A stretch of 64,000 nt of DNA from Variovorax sp. PBS-H4 (GTDB taxonomy: Bacteria; Pseudomonadota; Gammaproteobacteria; Burkholderiales; Burkholderiaceae_C): contig NZ_LR594675.1 in the NCBI RefSeq assembly GCF_901827205.1, positions 62,001 to 126,000 of the forward strand, in the 5' to 3' direction. Below, in pieces: positions 26,681 through 34,347 of this stretch (position 1 is its first letter; each line of letters opens with the position of its first letter). Made by a program: the position numbers and the translations under genes. The notes beneath the pieces are model-generated. The model was given only the letters and a program-made list of their open reading frames with translations. It had not been told where the DNA came from and searched no databases.

Positions 26681-26997
26681 GGAGACGACGAGCGCCCTTC
26701 GCGCGGGTACGGTGTGGCGCGTCGAAAACGCTGTGCCTGCGCGAGAGGCGGACGGGCCGCCATGGTCCCTTTGCATGATCAAGCCAATAAAGACCTAGTC
26801 CATGATTGCGCCGAGCCGCTCGCCGGCGCCGTCGACGTTTGCGACAAAACCCTCCCCCCGATGTGTGAATCGAGGAGCGTGATGCGCTTTGTCGGTCAAG
26901 GAATGCGAAGCCGCGCTGCTGCGCGTTGCGATAAAGAGCTGCTGCTTGCCAGATGCTCGGATATCGCGCACCGACAGCGAAGTTCCGAAGGTGCGCG
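26681..26997. other. Gap between convergent methyltransferase and nuclease genes
   Basis: This 317-base stretch has only weak overlapping frames with no plausible starts or known motifs, and no clear terminator hairpin. I see nothing functional that I can support. Confidence 0.4.
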
Positions 26998-28431
26998 CTA
27001 GATCTTTACAACACGGTATGCCAGCGGAAGGCCTCGAGCCTGCTGAAGATTTTGCAGAAAGTCTGAAGCCCCTTCAGATAGGGGAGACCTGCCAACGGCG
27101 ATCAAGGTGACGGTCTTCCGGTCAGGGTTTGGCATCCGATGCGAGTACTCTAGCAACTGGCCAATCGCCTGACGCAACACACTCCTCGGCGAAAGATCCG
27201 ACTTGATTTCGTAAAGAAAAATGCTCTCGCCTGTCTCGACTAGGACATCAATGTAGTCCTGTTCTCGCACAACACGCGCATCAGGATTCTCGTTCTGCAA
27301 CTCCCACATTAACTGGGCTTGCATCTTGGCGTGCTCGGGCGAGACTTCACGCGCGGCACTCCCTTTCCGAATAAAAGACCGAATAGTAGGTGGTAACTCG
27401 CAGCCCGCACGGGTGTGACTGTTGACTCCCGAAGGTGAGGGAGCGACCTTGTAGAGCTGGTAACGATTCAGCTGCAGAATCGGGTCCCCTGCTTGGGCAT
27501 AGGCCTCAGGGGGGAATTGCGTGAGGTTTTCGACCTTGAACCGCACGTTGAGAATGTGTGACGCCCATCGCGCATTGCCAAGTGCAGCAGGTTCACCCCC
27601 CACTGCGGCAATCTCATTCTGCATTGTCGCGAGCCAGCCTGCTTGCCTAAACGCGTACACAGCCGCATCGGCTTGTTGATCGTCCAGAGCCTCTGCTTCG
27701 CGTATGTACGCTACGTATCGCCGGCGCTTGTTGGAATCAACGGTAAACAAGGTCAGGTCGACCGGCTGGAGGGTTTTAACTAAAGCCTTCCTACTCTTGC
27801 TAACGCCTTGAATAAATGCGTAACGCCAACCATTGATTGTCCACTCATTCCGAAACAACCAATCTTCATGACCAAAGCCGTTGATGCTGTTGTAGGTTTT
27901 GCTGTGCTCCTGCGTAGCCGCTTCGCCCGTGGGATGGTGCCAGCCGGCTGAGTTGTATGAGATTCTTGTGATACGTTCGAGAGTGACTTCATCGGGCCCC
28001 TTAAGCTCGCCGGGCCCAACTCCCCCTTGCGGGTTCCGGTCGCGCTGATGGTCATCATCAGGATTCGACCCGGCCTTGGAGTTTTGATCCCCGTCATCCG
28101 CCGCAAGGTTCATCGGAAGCTGGATCCCGCGCGCGTTCGCTGACGCGCGAACTATTTCGATCTCCTTCTGTACCAGCATCCGGAGAGCTTCCGAGCTGCC
28201 ATCAAATGGTCCGTCTATAGAACTTTGCTCGTCGCTGCTCGGTGGGCGCGCCGATGCCACCTTCTTCAAGTAAAAGTCGCTCCTCCTTACGCGGACGACG
28301 CGCCCTATGTCCCGAGGCAGGCCCGGAATCCAGAACGATGTTTGGCCCGAAGGCGGGTTGCCCGATGGAGGGTCTGTCGTAAGCCCAGGAAAAAGTGACG
28401 AGATCGCCCGTACTAGGCTGTCATGGTTCAT
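26998..28431 (-). CDS. Two-domain protein with C-terminal PD-(D/E)XK-like nuclease
   Basis: This is a 477-residue protein. Near the C-terminus, YIDVLV...YEIKSD followed by LRQAIGQLLEYSH gives Asp395, Glu408, Lys410 and Gln421, the layout of a PD-(D/E)XK restriction-type nuclease. The middle region (about 160-330) holds the striking segment NSINGFGHEDWLFRNEW, then GWRYAFIQGV, which I cannot assign and which may be a modified-DNA or substrate reader. Residues 95-150 are polar and low-complexity. The start ATG overlaps the end of a truncated DUF1016 gene. It is convergent with the methyltransferase gene, so a restriction role is plausible but unproven. Confidence 0.7.
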   Translation of the reverse strand: MNHDSLVRAISSLFPGLTTDPPSGNPPSGQTSFWIPGLPRDIGRVVRVRRSDFYLKKVASARPPSSDEQSSIDGPFDGSSEALRMLVQKEIEIVRASANARGIQLPMNLAADDGDQNSKAGSNPDDDHQRDRNPQGGVGPGELKGPDEVTLERITRISYNSAGWHHPTGEAATQEHSKTYNSINGFGHEDWLFRNEWTINGWRYAFIQGVSKSRKALVKTLQPVDLTLFTVDSNKRRRYVAYIREAEALDDQQADAAVYAFRQAGWLATMQNEIAAVGGEPAALGNARWASHILNVRFKVENLTQFPPEAYAQAGDPILQLNRYQLYKVAPSPSGVNSHTRAGCELPPTIRSFIRKGSAAREVSPEHAKMQAQLMWELQNENPDARVVREQDYIDVLVETGESIFLYEIKSDLSPRSVLRQAIGQLLEYSHRMPNPDRKTVTLIAVGRSPLSEGASDFLQNLQQARGLPLAYRVVKI

Positions 28432-28777
28432 AGCTGAAGCATAGGCGGTGCGCGAAAATTTTCTCGTCGGGGAAAACCTCGGCGAACTGGATCATGCGGC
28501 GCAGGTTCTTATCGCTGAAACCGCTACCGTGCTCGGCGCTCAATTGTCGTGACAGCGTTACGACAATCTGCTCGCCGTACTCCGCACGATCCCCGCCAAG
28601 CACCTCGGTGCGAATGCGTTGCCCGACGCGCCAATACAGCAGCGTCAGCGTTGCATTGGCCGTCGTGGCAACGTGAAGACGAGCGTCCGCGATCAGGCTT
28701 CGTATGTCGTCAACAAGCGCCTGCGCGCCAATTGGTTTTTGCGACTTTCGCGAGACAGGCGACTTGCGGGTTGCCAT
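28421..28777 (-). pseudogene. DUF1016 (YhcG-type) N-terminal fragment
   Basis: This 118-codon remnant matches the N-terminal domain of DUF1016/YhcG-family proteins: LVDDIRSLIADARLHVATT, LLYWRVGQRIRTEVL, YGEQIVVTLSRQLSAEHG and LRRMIQFAEVFPDE. The family protein is about 330-370 residues and carries a C-terminal PD-(D/E)XK nuclease domain. Here the frame leaves the family sequence after FPDEKI and stops within a few codons, inside the start of the downstream nuclease gene. The break therefore marks a deletion or insertion junction. ATG 28777 starts a sensible N-terminus. The product is very unlikely to be functional. Confidence 0.75.
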
Positions 28778-28930
28778 CGGGTCAGCTCGCAAAGCAAACA
28801 GAGCGGCTTGATGCATGCCCTGCGTCTTCCCTTGTCTCAGAACCAACTCTGGATTTCTCATGCTCCGGCTCGATTCCCTCGTTGTCGGCCGGGGAGGGTA
28901 GCGCATTTTTCCTGCTGCATCCCCTCTTGG

Positions 28931-29632
28931 TCACACCCCCAACAACTCCTCCAACACCTTCGGCTCCGCCAACAACCCCGCCGAAGGCCCCTGCCTGACA
29001 ATCTTCCCCTTCTCCATCACCACAGCCTGCTCGGTGTGCCCCAGCACCTTCCGCCAGTCCCGATCCACGATCAGCGTCGCAATCCCCGTAGCCCGGATAT
29101 CCGCAATCACTCGCCAGATCTCCGCCACGATCAGCGGCGCCAGCCCTTCAGTCGCCTCATCCAGAATCAGCAACCGCGGATTCGTCATCAACGCCCGCCC
29201 GATCGAAAGCATCTGCTGCTCCCCACCCGACAGCTGCTGCCCGCCATGCGACAGCCGCTCCGTCAGCCGTGGAAACGTCGTCATCACCCGGTCGAAGGTC
29301 CACTCCCGCTTGCCATCGATCCCGGCCCGCGCGCTCATCACCAGGTTCTCGCGCACCGAGAGATTGGGAAAAATCCCGCGGCCTTCGGGCACATACCCGA
29401 TGCCGCGACGCGCCATCTTCTCGGGCGCCCATCCGGTGACGTCATTGCCGTCGAGCTTCACCCGCCCCGACGCAGGCCGCACATAGCCCATCAGCGATCG
29501 GATCAGCGTGGTCTTCCCCATGCCGTTGCGCCCGAGCAAGCCCACGGAGGTCGCTGACGGCAGCGAGACATCCACGCCGCGCAGGATGTGGCTGTCGCCG
29601 TAGTAGGTGTTCAGCCCTTCGATCTGCAGCAT
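28931..29632 (-). CDS. livF: Branched-chain-type ABC importer ATPase LivF
   Basis: This is a 233-residue ABC ATPase of the LivF type. It has Walker A GRNGMGKTT, signature LSGGEQQMLSIGRALM, Walker B RLLILDEATEGLAP, and the short C-terminus usual for LivF. It pairs with LivG to drive import through LivHM. It is the last gene of the leftward benzoate operon, starting one base after the livG stop. The location behind benzoate-CoA ligase suggests the importer carries benzoate or a related aromatic acid rather than amino acids. Confidence 0.92.
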   Translation of the reverse strand: MLQIEGLNTYYGDSHILRGVDVSLPSATSVGLLGRNGMGKTTLIRSLMGYVRPASGRVKLDGNDVTGWAPEKMARRGIGYVPEGRGIFPNLSVRENLVMSARAGIDGKREWTFDRVMTTFPRLTERLSHGGQQLSGGEQQMLSIGRALMTNPRLLILDEATEGLAPLIVAEIWRVIADIRATGIATLIVDRDWRKVLGHTEQAVVMEKGKIVRQGPSAGLLAEPKVLEELLGV

Positions 29633-29633
29633 C

Positions 29634-30380
29634 TCAATGGTCCTCGCCCAGGTAGGCCGTGCGCACTTCAGGATTCACGCGGATCGACGCCGGGTCGCCG
29701 GTTGCAATCACGGTGCCGTTGACCATCACGGTGATGCGGTCGGCAATGCGGAACACCGCATCCATGTCGTGCTCCACCAGCAGGATCGCGTGCGTGGCCT
29801 TCAGGTTCGCGAGCAGGGCCAGCATGCGCTCGGTCTCTTCCGCGCCCATGCCGGCCAGCGGCTCGTCGAGCAGCAGCACGCGCGGCTTGGTGGCCAGGCA
29901 CATCGCGACCTCGAGCTGGCGCTTGGCACCGTGGCTCAAGGTGCCGGCGATACGGCCGGCGACGGACGAGAGGCCGGCGGCTTCCAATGCCTCGCGCGCG
30001 GCGCCGTTGCTGTAGTCGCAGCTCTGTGAGGCCTGCCAGATGGCCCACGGCTTCGGCGCCGCGGCCTGCGCCGCGAGGCGGCAGTTCTCCAGCACGGTGA
30101 ACTCCGGAAAGATCGTGGTGCGCTGGTAGCTGCGCCCCACGCCCGCCAGCGCGCGGCGGAACTGCGCGCGCCGGGTGATGTCCTCGCCGTCGAGGGTGAT
30201 GCGCCCGTCGGAGGCAGCGATCTCCCCCGAGAGCATGTTGATCAGCGTGGACTTGCCCGCACCGTTGGTGCCGATCACCGCATGCACTTCGCCGCGATGC
30301 AGGTCCAGCGTCACCTTGTTGACCGCGACCAGGCCGCCAAAGCGGCGCGTGAGCGCCTCGACCTCCAGCAACTTCGTCAT
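29634..30380 (-). CDS. livG: Branched-chain-type ABC importer ATPase LivG
   Basis: This is a 248-residue ABC ATPase of the LivG type. It has Walker A GTNGAGKST, a signature motif that reads LSHGAKRQLEVAM (the usual LSGGQ-like position has SHGAK, as is common in LivG-type proteins), and Walker B RVLLLDEPLAGMGAEE. LivG-type proteins carry the extra insertion near the Q-loop seen here (around AAQAAAPKPWAIW). It follows livM by 55 bases and abuts livF. It is part of the putative aromatic-acid uptake system. Confidence 0.92.
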   Translation of the reverse strand: MTKLLEVEALTRRFGGLVAVNKVTLDLHRGEVHAVIGTNGAGKSTLINMLSGEIAASDGRITLDGEDITRRAQFRRALAGVGRSYQRTTIFPEFTVLENCRLAAQAAAPKPWAIWQASQSCDYSNGAAREALEAAGLSSVAGRIAGTLSHGAKRQLEVAMCLATKPRVLLLDEPLAGMGAEETERMLALLANLKATHAILLVEHDMDAVFRIADRITVMVNGTVIATGDPASIRVNPEVRTAYLGEDH

Positions 30381-30435
30381 TGCAATCCCTTCGCGTCGGC
30401 TACGGTGCCATTCGTCTTCGGAGCGGCCGTGCGAC

Positions 30436-31392
30436 TCATGCCGCAGCCTCCTTCTTCGGCATCACGCGCACGCGCAGCCCGACGATGCCCTTGGGCAGCA
30501 GTGCGACGAAGGCGATGATGGCCAGGCCCAGCGTCAACTGCCAGTGGTCGGCGAGCGGGCCGACGATGGCATGTGTGGACAGCAGCTCCTTCAGCAGCGT
30601 GAAGGCCACCGCGCCGATCACGGCGCCGCGCAGGTGGCCGAGGCCGCCCAGGATGATCATCAGCAGCACCTCGCCCGAGTTGTGCCAGGCCAGCAGCTCG
30701 GGGTTGACCACGCCATCGCGCGACGCCACGAGAAAGCCCGCCAGCCCGGCAAGCGCACCCGCAATCACGAAGGCCGCAAGCTTGTACCCGTACACCGGAA
30801 AACCCGCCGCGCGCATGCGCTGCTCGTTGACGCGAATGCCGGCCAGCGCGGCGCCGAAGCGCGATCGGCGGATCAGCGCCAGCAGGCCGTAGGTGAAGAC
30901 CAGCGCACCGAGCACGAAGTAGAACTGCACCTTGCTGTTCTCCATGTCCAGCGCACCCAGCGCCGGGCGGATGTACATGTAGATGCCGTCGCTGCCGCCA
31001 CCCAATGCGGTGTCGTGGAAGACGAAGAAGGCCATCTGCGCGAAGGCCAGCGTGACCATGATGAAGTACACGCCGCGGGTGCGCAGGCTCAAGGCGCCGG
31101 TCACCAGCGCATAGCCGGCCGCGCAGCCCATGGCGAGCGGCAGCAGCATGGCGATCGATCCGCCTTCCTTGCCCGAGCCGAGCACGGTGGCATAGGCGCC
31201 GATGCCGTAGAAGGCCGCATGGCCCAGGCTCACCAGCCCGGTCATGCCGACGAGCAGTTCGAGGCTCAGCGCGAAGATCGCGAGGATCATCACCTTGACC
31301 ACCAGGTCACCAAGATAAGGGCCGAGGAAAGGACCGAGCGCCGCGAGCGCGATGGCACACAGGAGCGGCAGGTAGTGCGAAAAGTTTTTCAT
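30436..31392 (-). CDS. livM: Branched-chain-type ABC importer permease LivM
   Basis: This is a 318-residue inner-membrane permease of the LivM type with about eight to ten hydrophobic segments, the family stretch VGMTGLVSLGHAAFYGIGAY near residues 48-67, and GGLGHLRGAVIGA in the cytoplasmic coupling loop. It forms the channel with LivH. Its start is one base from the livH stop, so the permease genes are probably translationally linked. Confidence 0.92.
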   Translation of the reverse strand: MKNFSHYLPLLCAIALAALGPFLGPYLGDLVVKVMILAIFALSLELLVGMTGLVSLGHAAFYGIGAYATVLGSGKEGGSIAMLLPLAMGCAAGYALVTGALSLRTRGVYFIMVTLAFAQMAFFVFHDTALGGGSDGIYMYIRPALGALDMENSKVQFYFVLGALVFTYGLLALIRRSRFGAALAGIRVNEQRMRAAGFPVYGYKLAAFVIAGALAGLAGFLVASRDGVVNPELLAWHNSGEVLLMIILGGLGHLRGAVIGAVAFTLLKELLSTHAIVGPLADHWQLTLGLAIIAFVALLPKGIVGLRVRVMPKKEAAA

Positions 31393-31393
31393 G

Positions 31394-32266
31394 TCAGGTC
31401 TTGCGCCCCATCAAACCTTCAGGGCGCCAGATCAGGATGATCGCCATCAGCACGTACACGCCGATGCCGCTCAGTTCGGCGAAGAACACCTTGCCGAAGG
31501 TATCGACGAAGCCCACCAGCAGCGACGCGACCAGCGCACCGGTGATGGAGCCGATGCCGCCGATCACCACCACGACGAAGCAGATGATCAGCACGCTCGC
31601 ACCCATGTTCGGATACACCGACGACATGGGCGCCGCGATCATTCCCGCCAACGCGGCCAGCGCCACGCCGGCCGCGAAGACGATGCGGTAGAGCCGGCGA
31701 ATGTCGATGCCCAGCCCACGCACCATGTCGCGGTTGCTGGCACCGGCGCGAATCATCATGCCCAGCCGCGTGCGGTTGACCACGTAGTACAGCCCGATCG
31801 CGAGCACGATGCAGGCGGCCGATGCAAAGAGCCGGTACCACGGGTAGCTCATGAGGTCGCCGAGCGCGAAGCTGCCGCTCAGCCAGGGCGGCACGGGCAC
31901 GCCGTGCACGTCGTTGCCCACGAGGATCGAACGCAGCTCCTCGAAGACGAGGATCAGGCCGTAGGTCATCAGCACCTGCTGCAAATGATCGCGCTGGTAG
32001 AGGTAGCTGAAGAAGGCCCACTCCAGCAGGTAGCCGAAGAGCGCGGTCAGCACCACGCCCGCCAGCAGCATCAGGATGAACTGGTCACCGAAGAGCGGCG
32101 CGAGCGCGAACGCCATGTACGCGCCGACCATGTAGAAACTGCCGTGGGCCAGGTTGATCACGCCCATGATGCCGAAGATCAGCGTCAGTCCGGAGGCCAC
32201 CAGGAACAACAGAAGCCCGTACTGAACCGAGTTCAGGCATTGGACGAGAAAGGTACCGAAGTCCAC
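31394..32266 (-). CDS. livH: Branched-chain-type ABC importer permease LivH
   Basis: This is a 290-residue LivH-type permease with eight or so transmembrane helices. It has the conserved IMGVINLAHGSFYMVGAYMA near the N-terminus and GGIGSITGALVASLLVG in the coupling region. GTG 32266 is the only in-frame start giving a full first helix; the ribosome-binding site is weak. It lies 32 bases downstream of the receptor gene in the benzoate operon. Confidence 0.92.
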   Translation of the reverse strand: MDFGTFLVQCLNSVQYGLLLFLVASGLTLIFGIMGVINLAHGSFYMVGAYMAFALAPLFGDQFILMLLAGVVLTALFGYLLEWAFFSYLYQRDHLQQVLMTYGLILVFEELRSILVGNDVHGVPVPPWLSGSFALGDLMSYPWYRLFASAACIVLAIGLYYVVNRTRLGMMIRAGASNRDMVRGLGIDIRRLYRIVFAAGVALAALAGMIAAPMSSVYPNMGASVLIICFVVVVIGGIGSITGALVASLLVGFVDTFGKVFFAELSGIGVYVLMAIILIWRPEGLMGRKT

Positions 32267-32298
32267 GACAGGTCATCACTTTCAGGGTTGCAGTCCGA

Positions 32299-33468
32299 TC
32301 ACATCTTGCAGCCGCGTGCCGGGTCGGCGAGACCCTTCACGGCGACGTTGACGACCTTGTTCTCCTTGCCGTCGACCTTGCGCAGGTAGACGTCCTGCAC
32401 CGGGTTGTGCGACTTGCCGACGGTGAAGGTGCCGCGCGGGCTGTCGATCTTCGCCTTCTCGATGGCGCTTGCGAACTCGGCCTTCTTGGTGATGTCGCCC
32501 TTGGTTGCGTTCAGGCCGATGGCCAGCATCTGCGCGGCGTCGTAGCCCTGCACCGCGTACACGTCGGGCTGCAGCTTGAACATCTTGGCGTAGTCGGTGC
32601 GGAACTTGTTGTCGCGCGGGGTGTTGAGGCCGTCGGCATAGTGCAGCGTGGTGAGCATGCCTTGGGCCGCGTCGCCCTGCGCATCGAGCGTGCCGTCGGT
32701 CAGGAAGCCGGGGCCGTAGAGCGGGATGGTCTTGTTGAGGCCCGCCGCCGCATAGTCCTTGACGAACTTCACCGCGCCGCCGCCGGCGAAGAAGGAATAC
32801 ACCGCGTCGGGCTTGGCCGCCGCGATCTCGGTCAGCAGTGCCTGGAACTCGACGTTGGGGAAGGGAACGGTCAGCTGCTTGAGCACCTTGCCGCCGCCCT
32901 TCTCGAAGCCTTCCTTGAAGCCGGCCACCGACTCGTCGCCGGCCGCGTATTTCCAGGTGATGGTCATCGCGGTCTTCTTGCCCTGCTTGGCCGCGACCTC
33001 GCCCATCGCGTAGGCGGGCTGCCAGTTCGAGAACGAGCTGCGGAAGATGTTCTGCGCGCACATCGGGCCGGTCACGGCATCGGCGCCGGCATTGGGCACG
33101 ATGAGCACGGTGCCGCTTTCCTTGGCGGCCTTGGCCATCGCCATCGCGACGCCGGAGTGCACGGTGCCGACGATGACATCGACGTTGTCGCGCTTGATGA
33201 GCTTGTTGACGTTGTCGGTGGCCTTGGCCGGGTCGGACTCGTCGTCGACCTTGATGTATTCGATCTCGCGGCCGCCGAGCTTGCCGCCGTGCTCCTCGAC
33301 ATTGAGCCTGAAGCCGTTCTCGATGGCCGTGCCGAGCGCGGCGTAGGTGCCGCTGAAGGGCAGCATCAGGCCGACCTTGAGCTTGCCCTGCTGGGCGTGG
33401 CCCAGCGTGGCGATGCAGGCCAGCGCGAGGGCGGTGAGCGTGCTGCGTGCTGTGGTGCGGGTGGTCAT
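32299..33468 (-). CDS. ABC importer periplasmic receptor (LivK-like) for aromatic acid
   Basis: This is a 389-residue type I periplasmic binding protein. It has a signal peptide (1-25, ending GHAQ), then KLKVGLMLPFSGTYAALG, which opens the ligand fold, and YDAAQMLAIGLNATKG near the C-terminal domain. The ATG at 33468 has AGGAGA upstream and overlaps the hydrolase stop (ATGA); the longer open frame is a shadow of that hydrolase gene. Homologues beside box genes are thought to bind benzoate or related aromatics; that specificity is inferred from the operon. Confidence 0.9.
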   Translation of the reverse strand: MTTRTTARSTLTALALACIATLGHAQQGKLKVGLMLPFSGTYAALGTAIENGFRLNVEEHGGKLGGREIEYIKVDDESDPAKATDNVNKLIKRDNVDVIVGTVHSGVAMAMAKAAKESGTVLIVPNAGADAVTGPMCAQNIFRSSFSNWQPAYAMGEVAAKQGKKTAMTITWKYAAGDESVAGFKEGFEKGGGKVLKQLTVPFPNVEFQALLTEIAAAKPDAVYSFFAGGGAVKFVKDYAAAGLNKTIPLYGPGFLTDGTLDAQGDAAQGMLTTLHYADGLNTPRDNKFRTDYAKMFKLQPDVYAVQGYDAAQMLAIGLNATKGDITKKAEFASAIEKAKIDSPRGTFTVGKSHNPVQDVYLRKVDGKENKVVNVAVKGLADPARGCKM

Positions 33469-34268
33469 GGAGATCTCCTGTCGTCGTTGATGAATGAAAC
33501 GGTCGCAACTATCGCCTTTTCGGGCTGGTCGCGATGCGGGGAATGCCCGCAGTCGGGGAGTTCCACCAGTGCGGTGCCAGGCACGCGCTCGGCGATGCCG
33601 CGGATCTGCGCGAGTGTGCCGTACTCGTCGTCGATGCCCTGGATGGCGAGAACGGGGCAGCGGATGGAGTCGAGCTCGGCCTCGATGTTCCATTGCCTGA
33701 AGGGCGGATGCAGCCAAATGCGGTTCCAGCCCCAGAAGGCCGAGTCGACGTCGTCGTGGTAGCGGCCCAGCTTCTTCGGCAGGTCGGTCCCGAGGTAGGC
33801 CAGCCGGGCCTGCTCGATGTTGGCCACGGTGACGTCCTCGACGAAGATGTGCGGCGCCAGCACCACCAGGCCGGCCACGCGCTCCGGGAACCGCGCCGCG
33901 TACAGCAGCGAGATCGACGCGCCGTCGCTGTGGCCGAAGAGCCAGGGCTTCTCCTGCAAGCCGATGGCGTCGAAGAAGGCCGGCAGCACCTCGTGGGCCT
34001 GGCGGTGCATGAAGTCGACGTCCCAGGTCTCCTCCGGCCCGCGCGGCGTCGAGCGCCCGTAGCCGGGGCGCGAGAACACCAGGCCGCGGAAGCCGCCTGC
34101 GTCGCACAGGCGTTGGGGAAAGTCCTTCCACATCGCGATCGAGCCGAGGCCTTCGTGCAGGAAGACGAGGAGCGGGGCGTCGGTGCGCTCCGGGGCGATG
34201 CGCAGGTATTCGACGCGCACATCTTTCCCCCGCCAGCGGATGGCGGCGAATTCGGAGCCCGTGCTCAC
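33465..34268 (-). CDS. Alpha/beta hydrolase of the benzoate operon
   Basis: This is a 267-residue alpha/beta-hydrolase-fold protein. It has the oxyanion segment LVFLHEGLGSIAMWKD, the nucleophile elbow FGHSDGAS and the C-terminal His in PDCGHSPHRD. I prefer GTG 34268; an upstream GTG at 34328 would add 20 residues (SSLPPEGAPFALGRPGG) that are encoded by an intergenic repeat-like sequence, so that longer start is probably false. Such hydrolases recur in box clusters and may act as a thioesterase or salvage misrouted CoA esters, but the role is not established. The stop overlaps the receptor gene start. Confidence 0.85.
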   Translation of the reverse strand: MSTGSEFAAIRWRGKDVRVEYLRIAPERTDAPLLVFLHEGLGSIAMWKDFPQRLCDAGGFRGLVFSRPGYGRSTPRGPEETWDVDFMHRQAHEVLPAFFDAIGLQEKPWLFGHSDGASISLLYAARFPERVAGLVVLAPHIFVEDVTVANIEQARLAYLGTDLPKKLGRYHDDVDSAFWGWNRIWLHPPFRQWNIEAELDSIRCPVLAIQGIDDEYGTLAQIRGIAERVPGTALVELPDCGHSPHRDQPEKAIVATVSFINDDRRSP

Positions 34269-34346
34269 GGTTTCGCCGCCGGGCCGCCCCAAGGCGAAAG
34301 GCGCCCCCTCGGGGGGCAGAGAGGACACGAAGTGCCGAACGTGGGG
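34269..34346. repeat. GC-rich intergenic repeat-like element
   Basis: The gap between the CoA-ligase and hydrolase genes contains a palindromic core, CGCCCCCTCGGGGGGC, followed by CGAAGTGCCGAACGTGGGGG. This resembles the short intergenic elements common in Comamonadaceae and shares the CACTTCGTG-like box with the ~90-bp repeats elsewhere in this cluster. Confidence 0.4.
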
Positions 34347-34347
34347 G

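Larger units (their letters stand above)
23043..28906. other. Genomic island with lower GC content
   Basis: Between the NCS2 permease gene and the ABC importer genes the base composition drops visibly and third codon positions become less GC-biased than on either side. The cargo is a ParA-like/SIR2/methyltransferase operon, a nuclease gene and a broken DUF1016 gene, all typical of defence islands. No integrase, tRNA or flanking direct repeat could be found, so the ends are approximate. Confidence 0.65.

Noticed and set aside
26714..27001. 95-codon plus-strand frame in the gap after the methyltransferase gene
   Set aside because: No ribosome-binding site, odd Cys/Arg-rich composition and no family resemblance.
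34268..34328. Upstream GTG start extending the benzoate-operon hydrolase by 20 residues
   Set aside because: The added codons are encoded by a repeat-like intergenic element, so the inner GTG is more credible.
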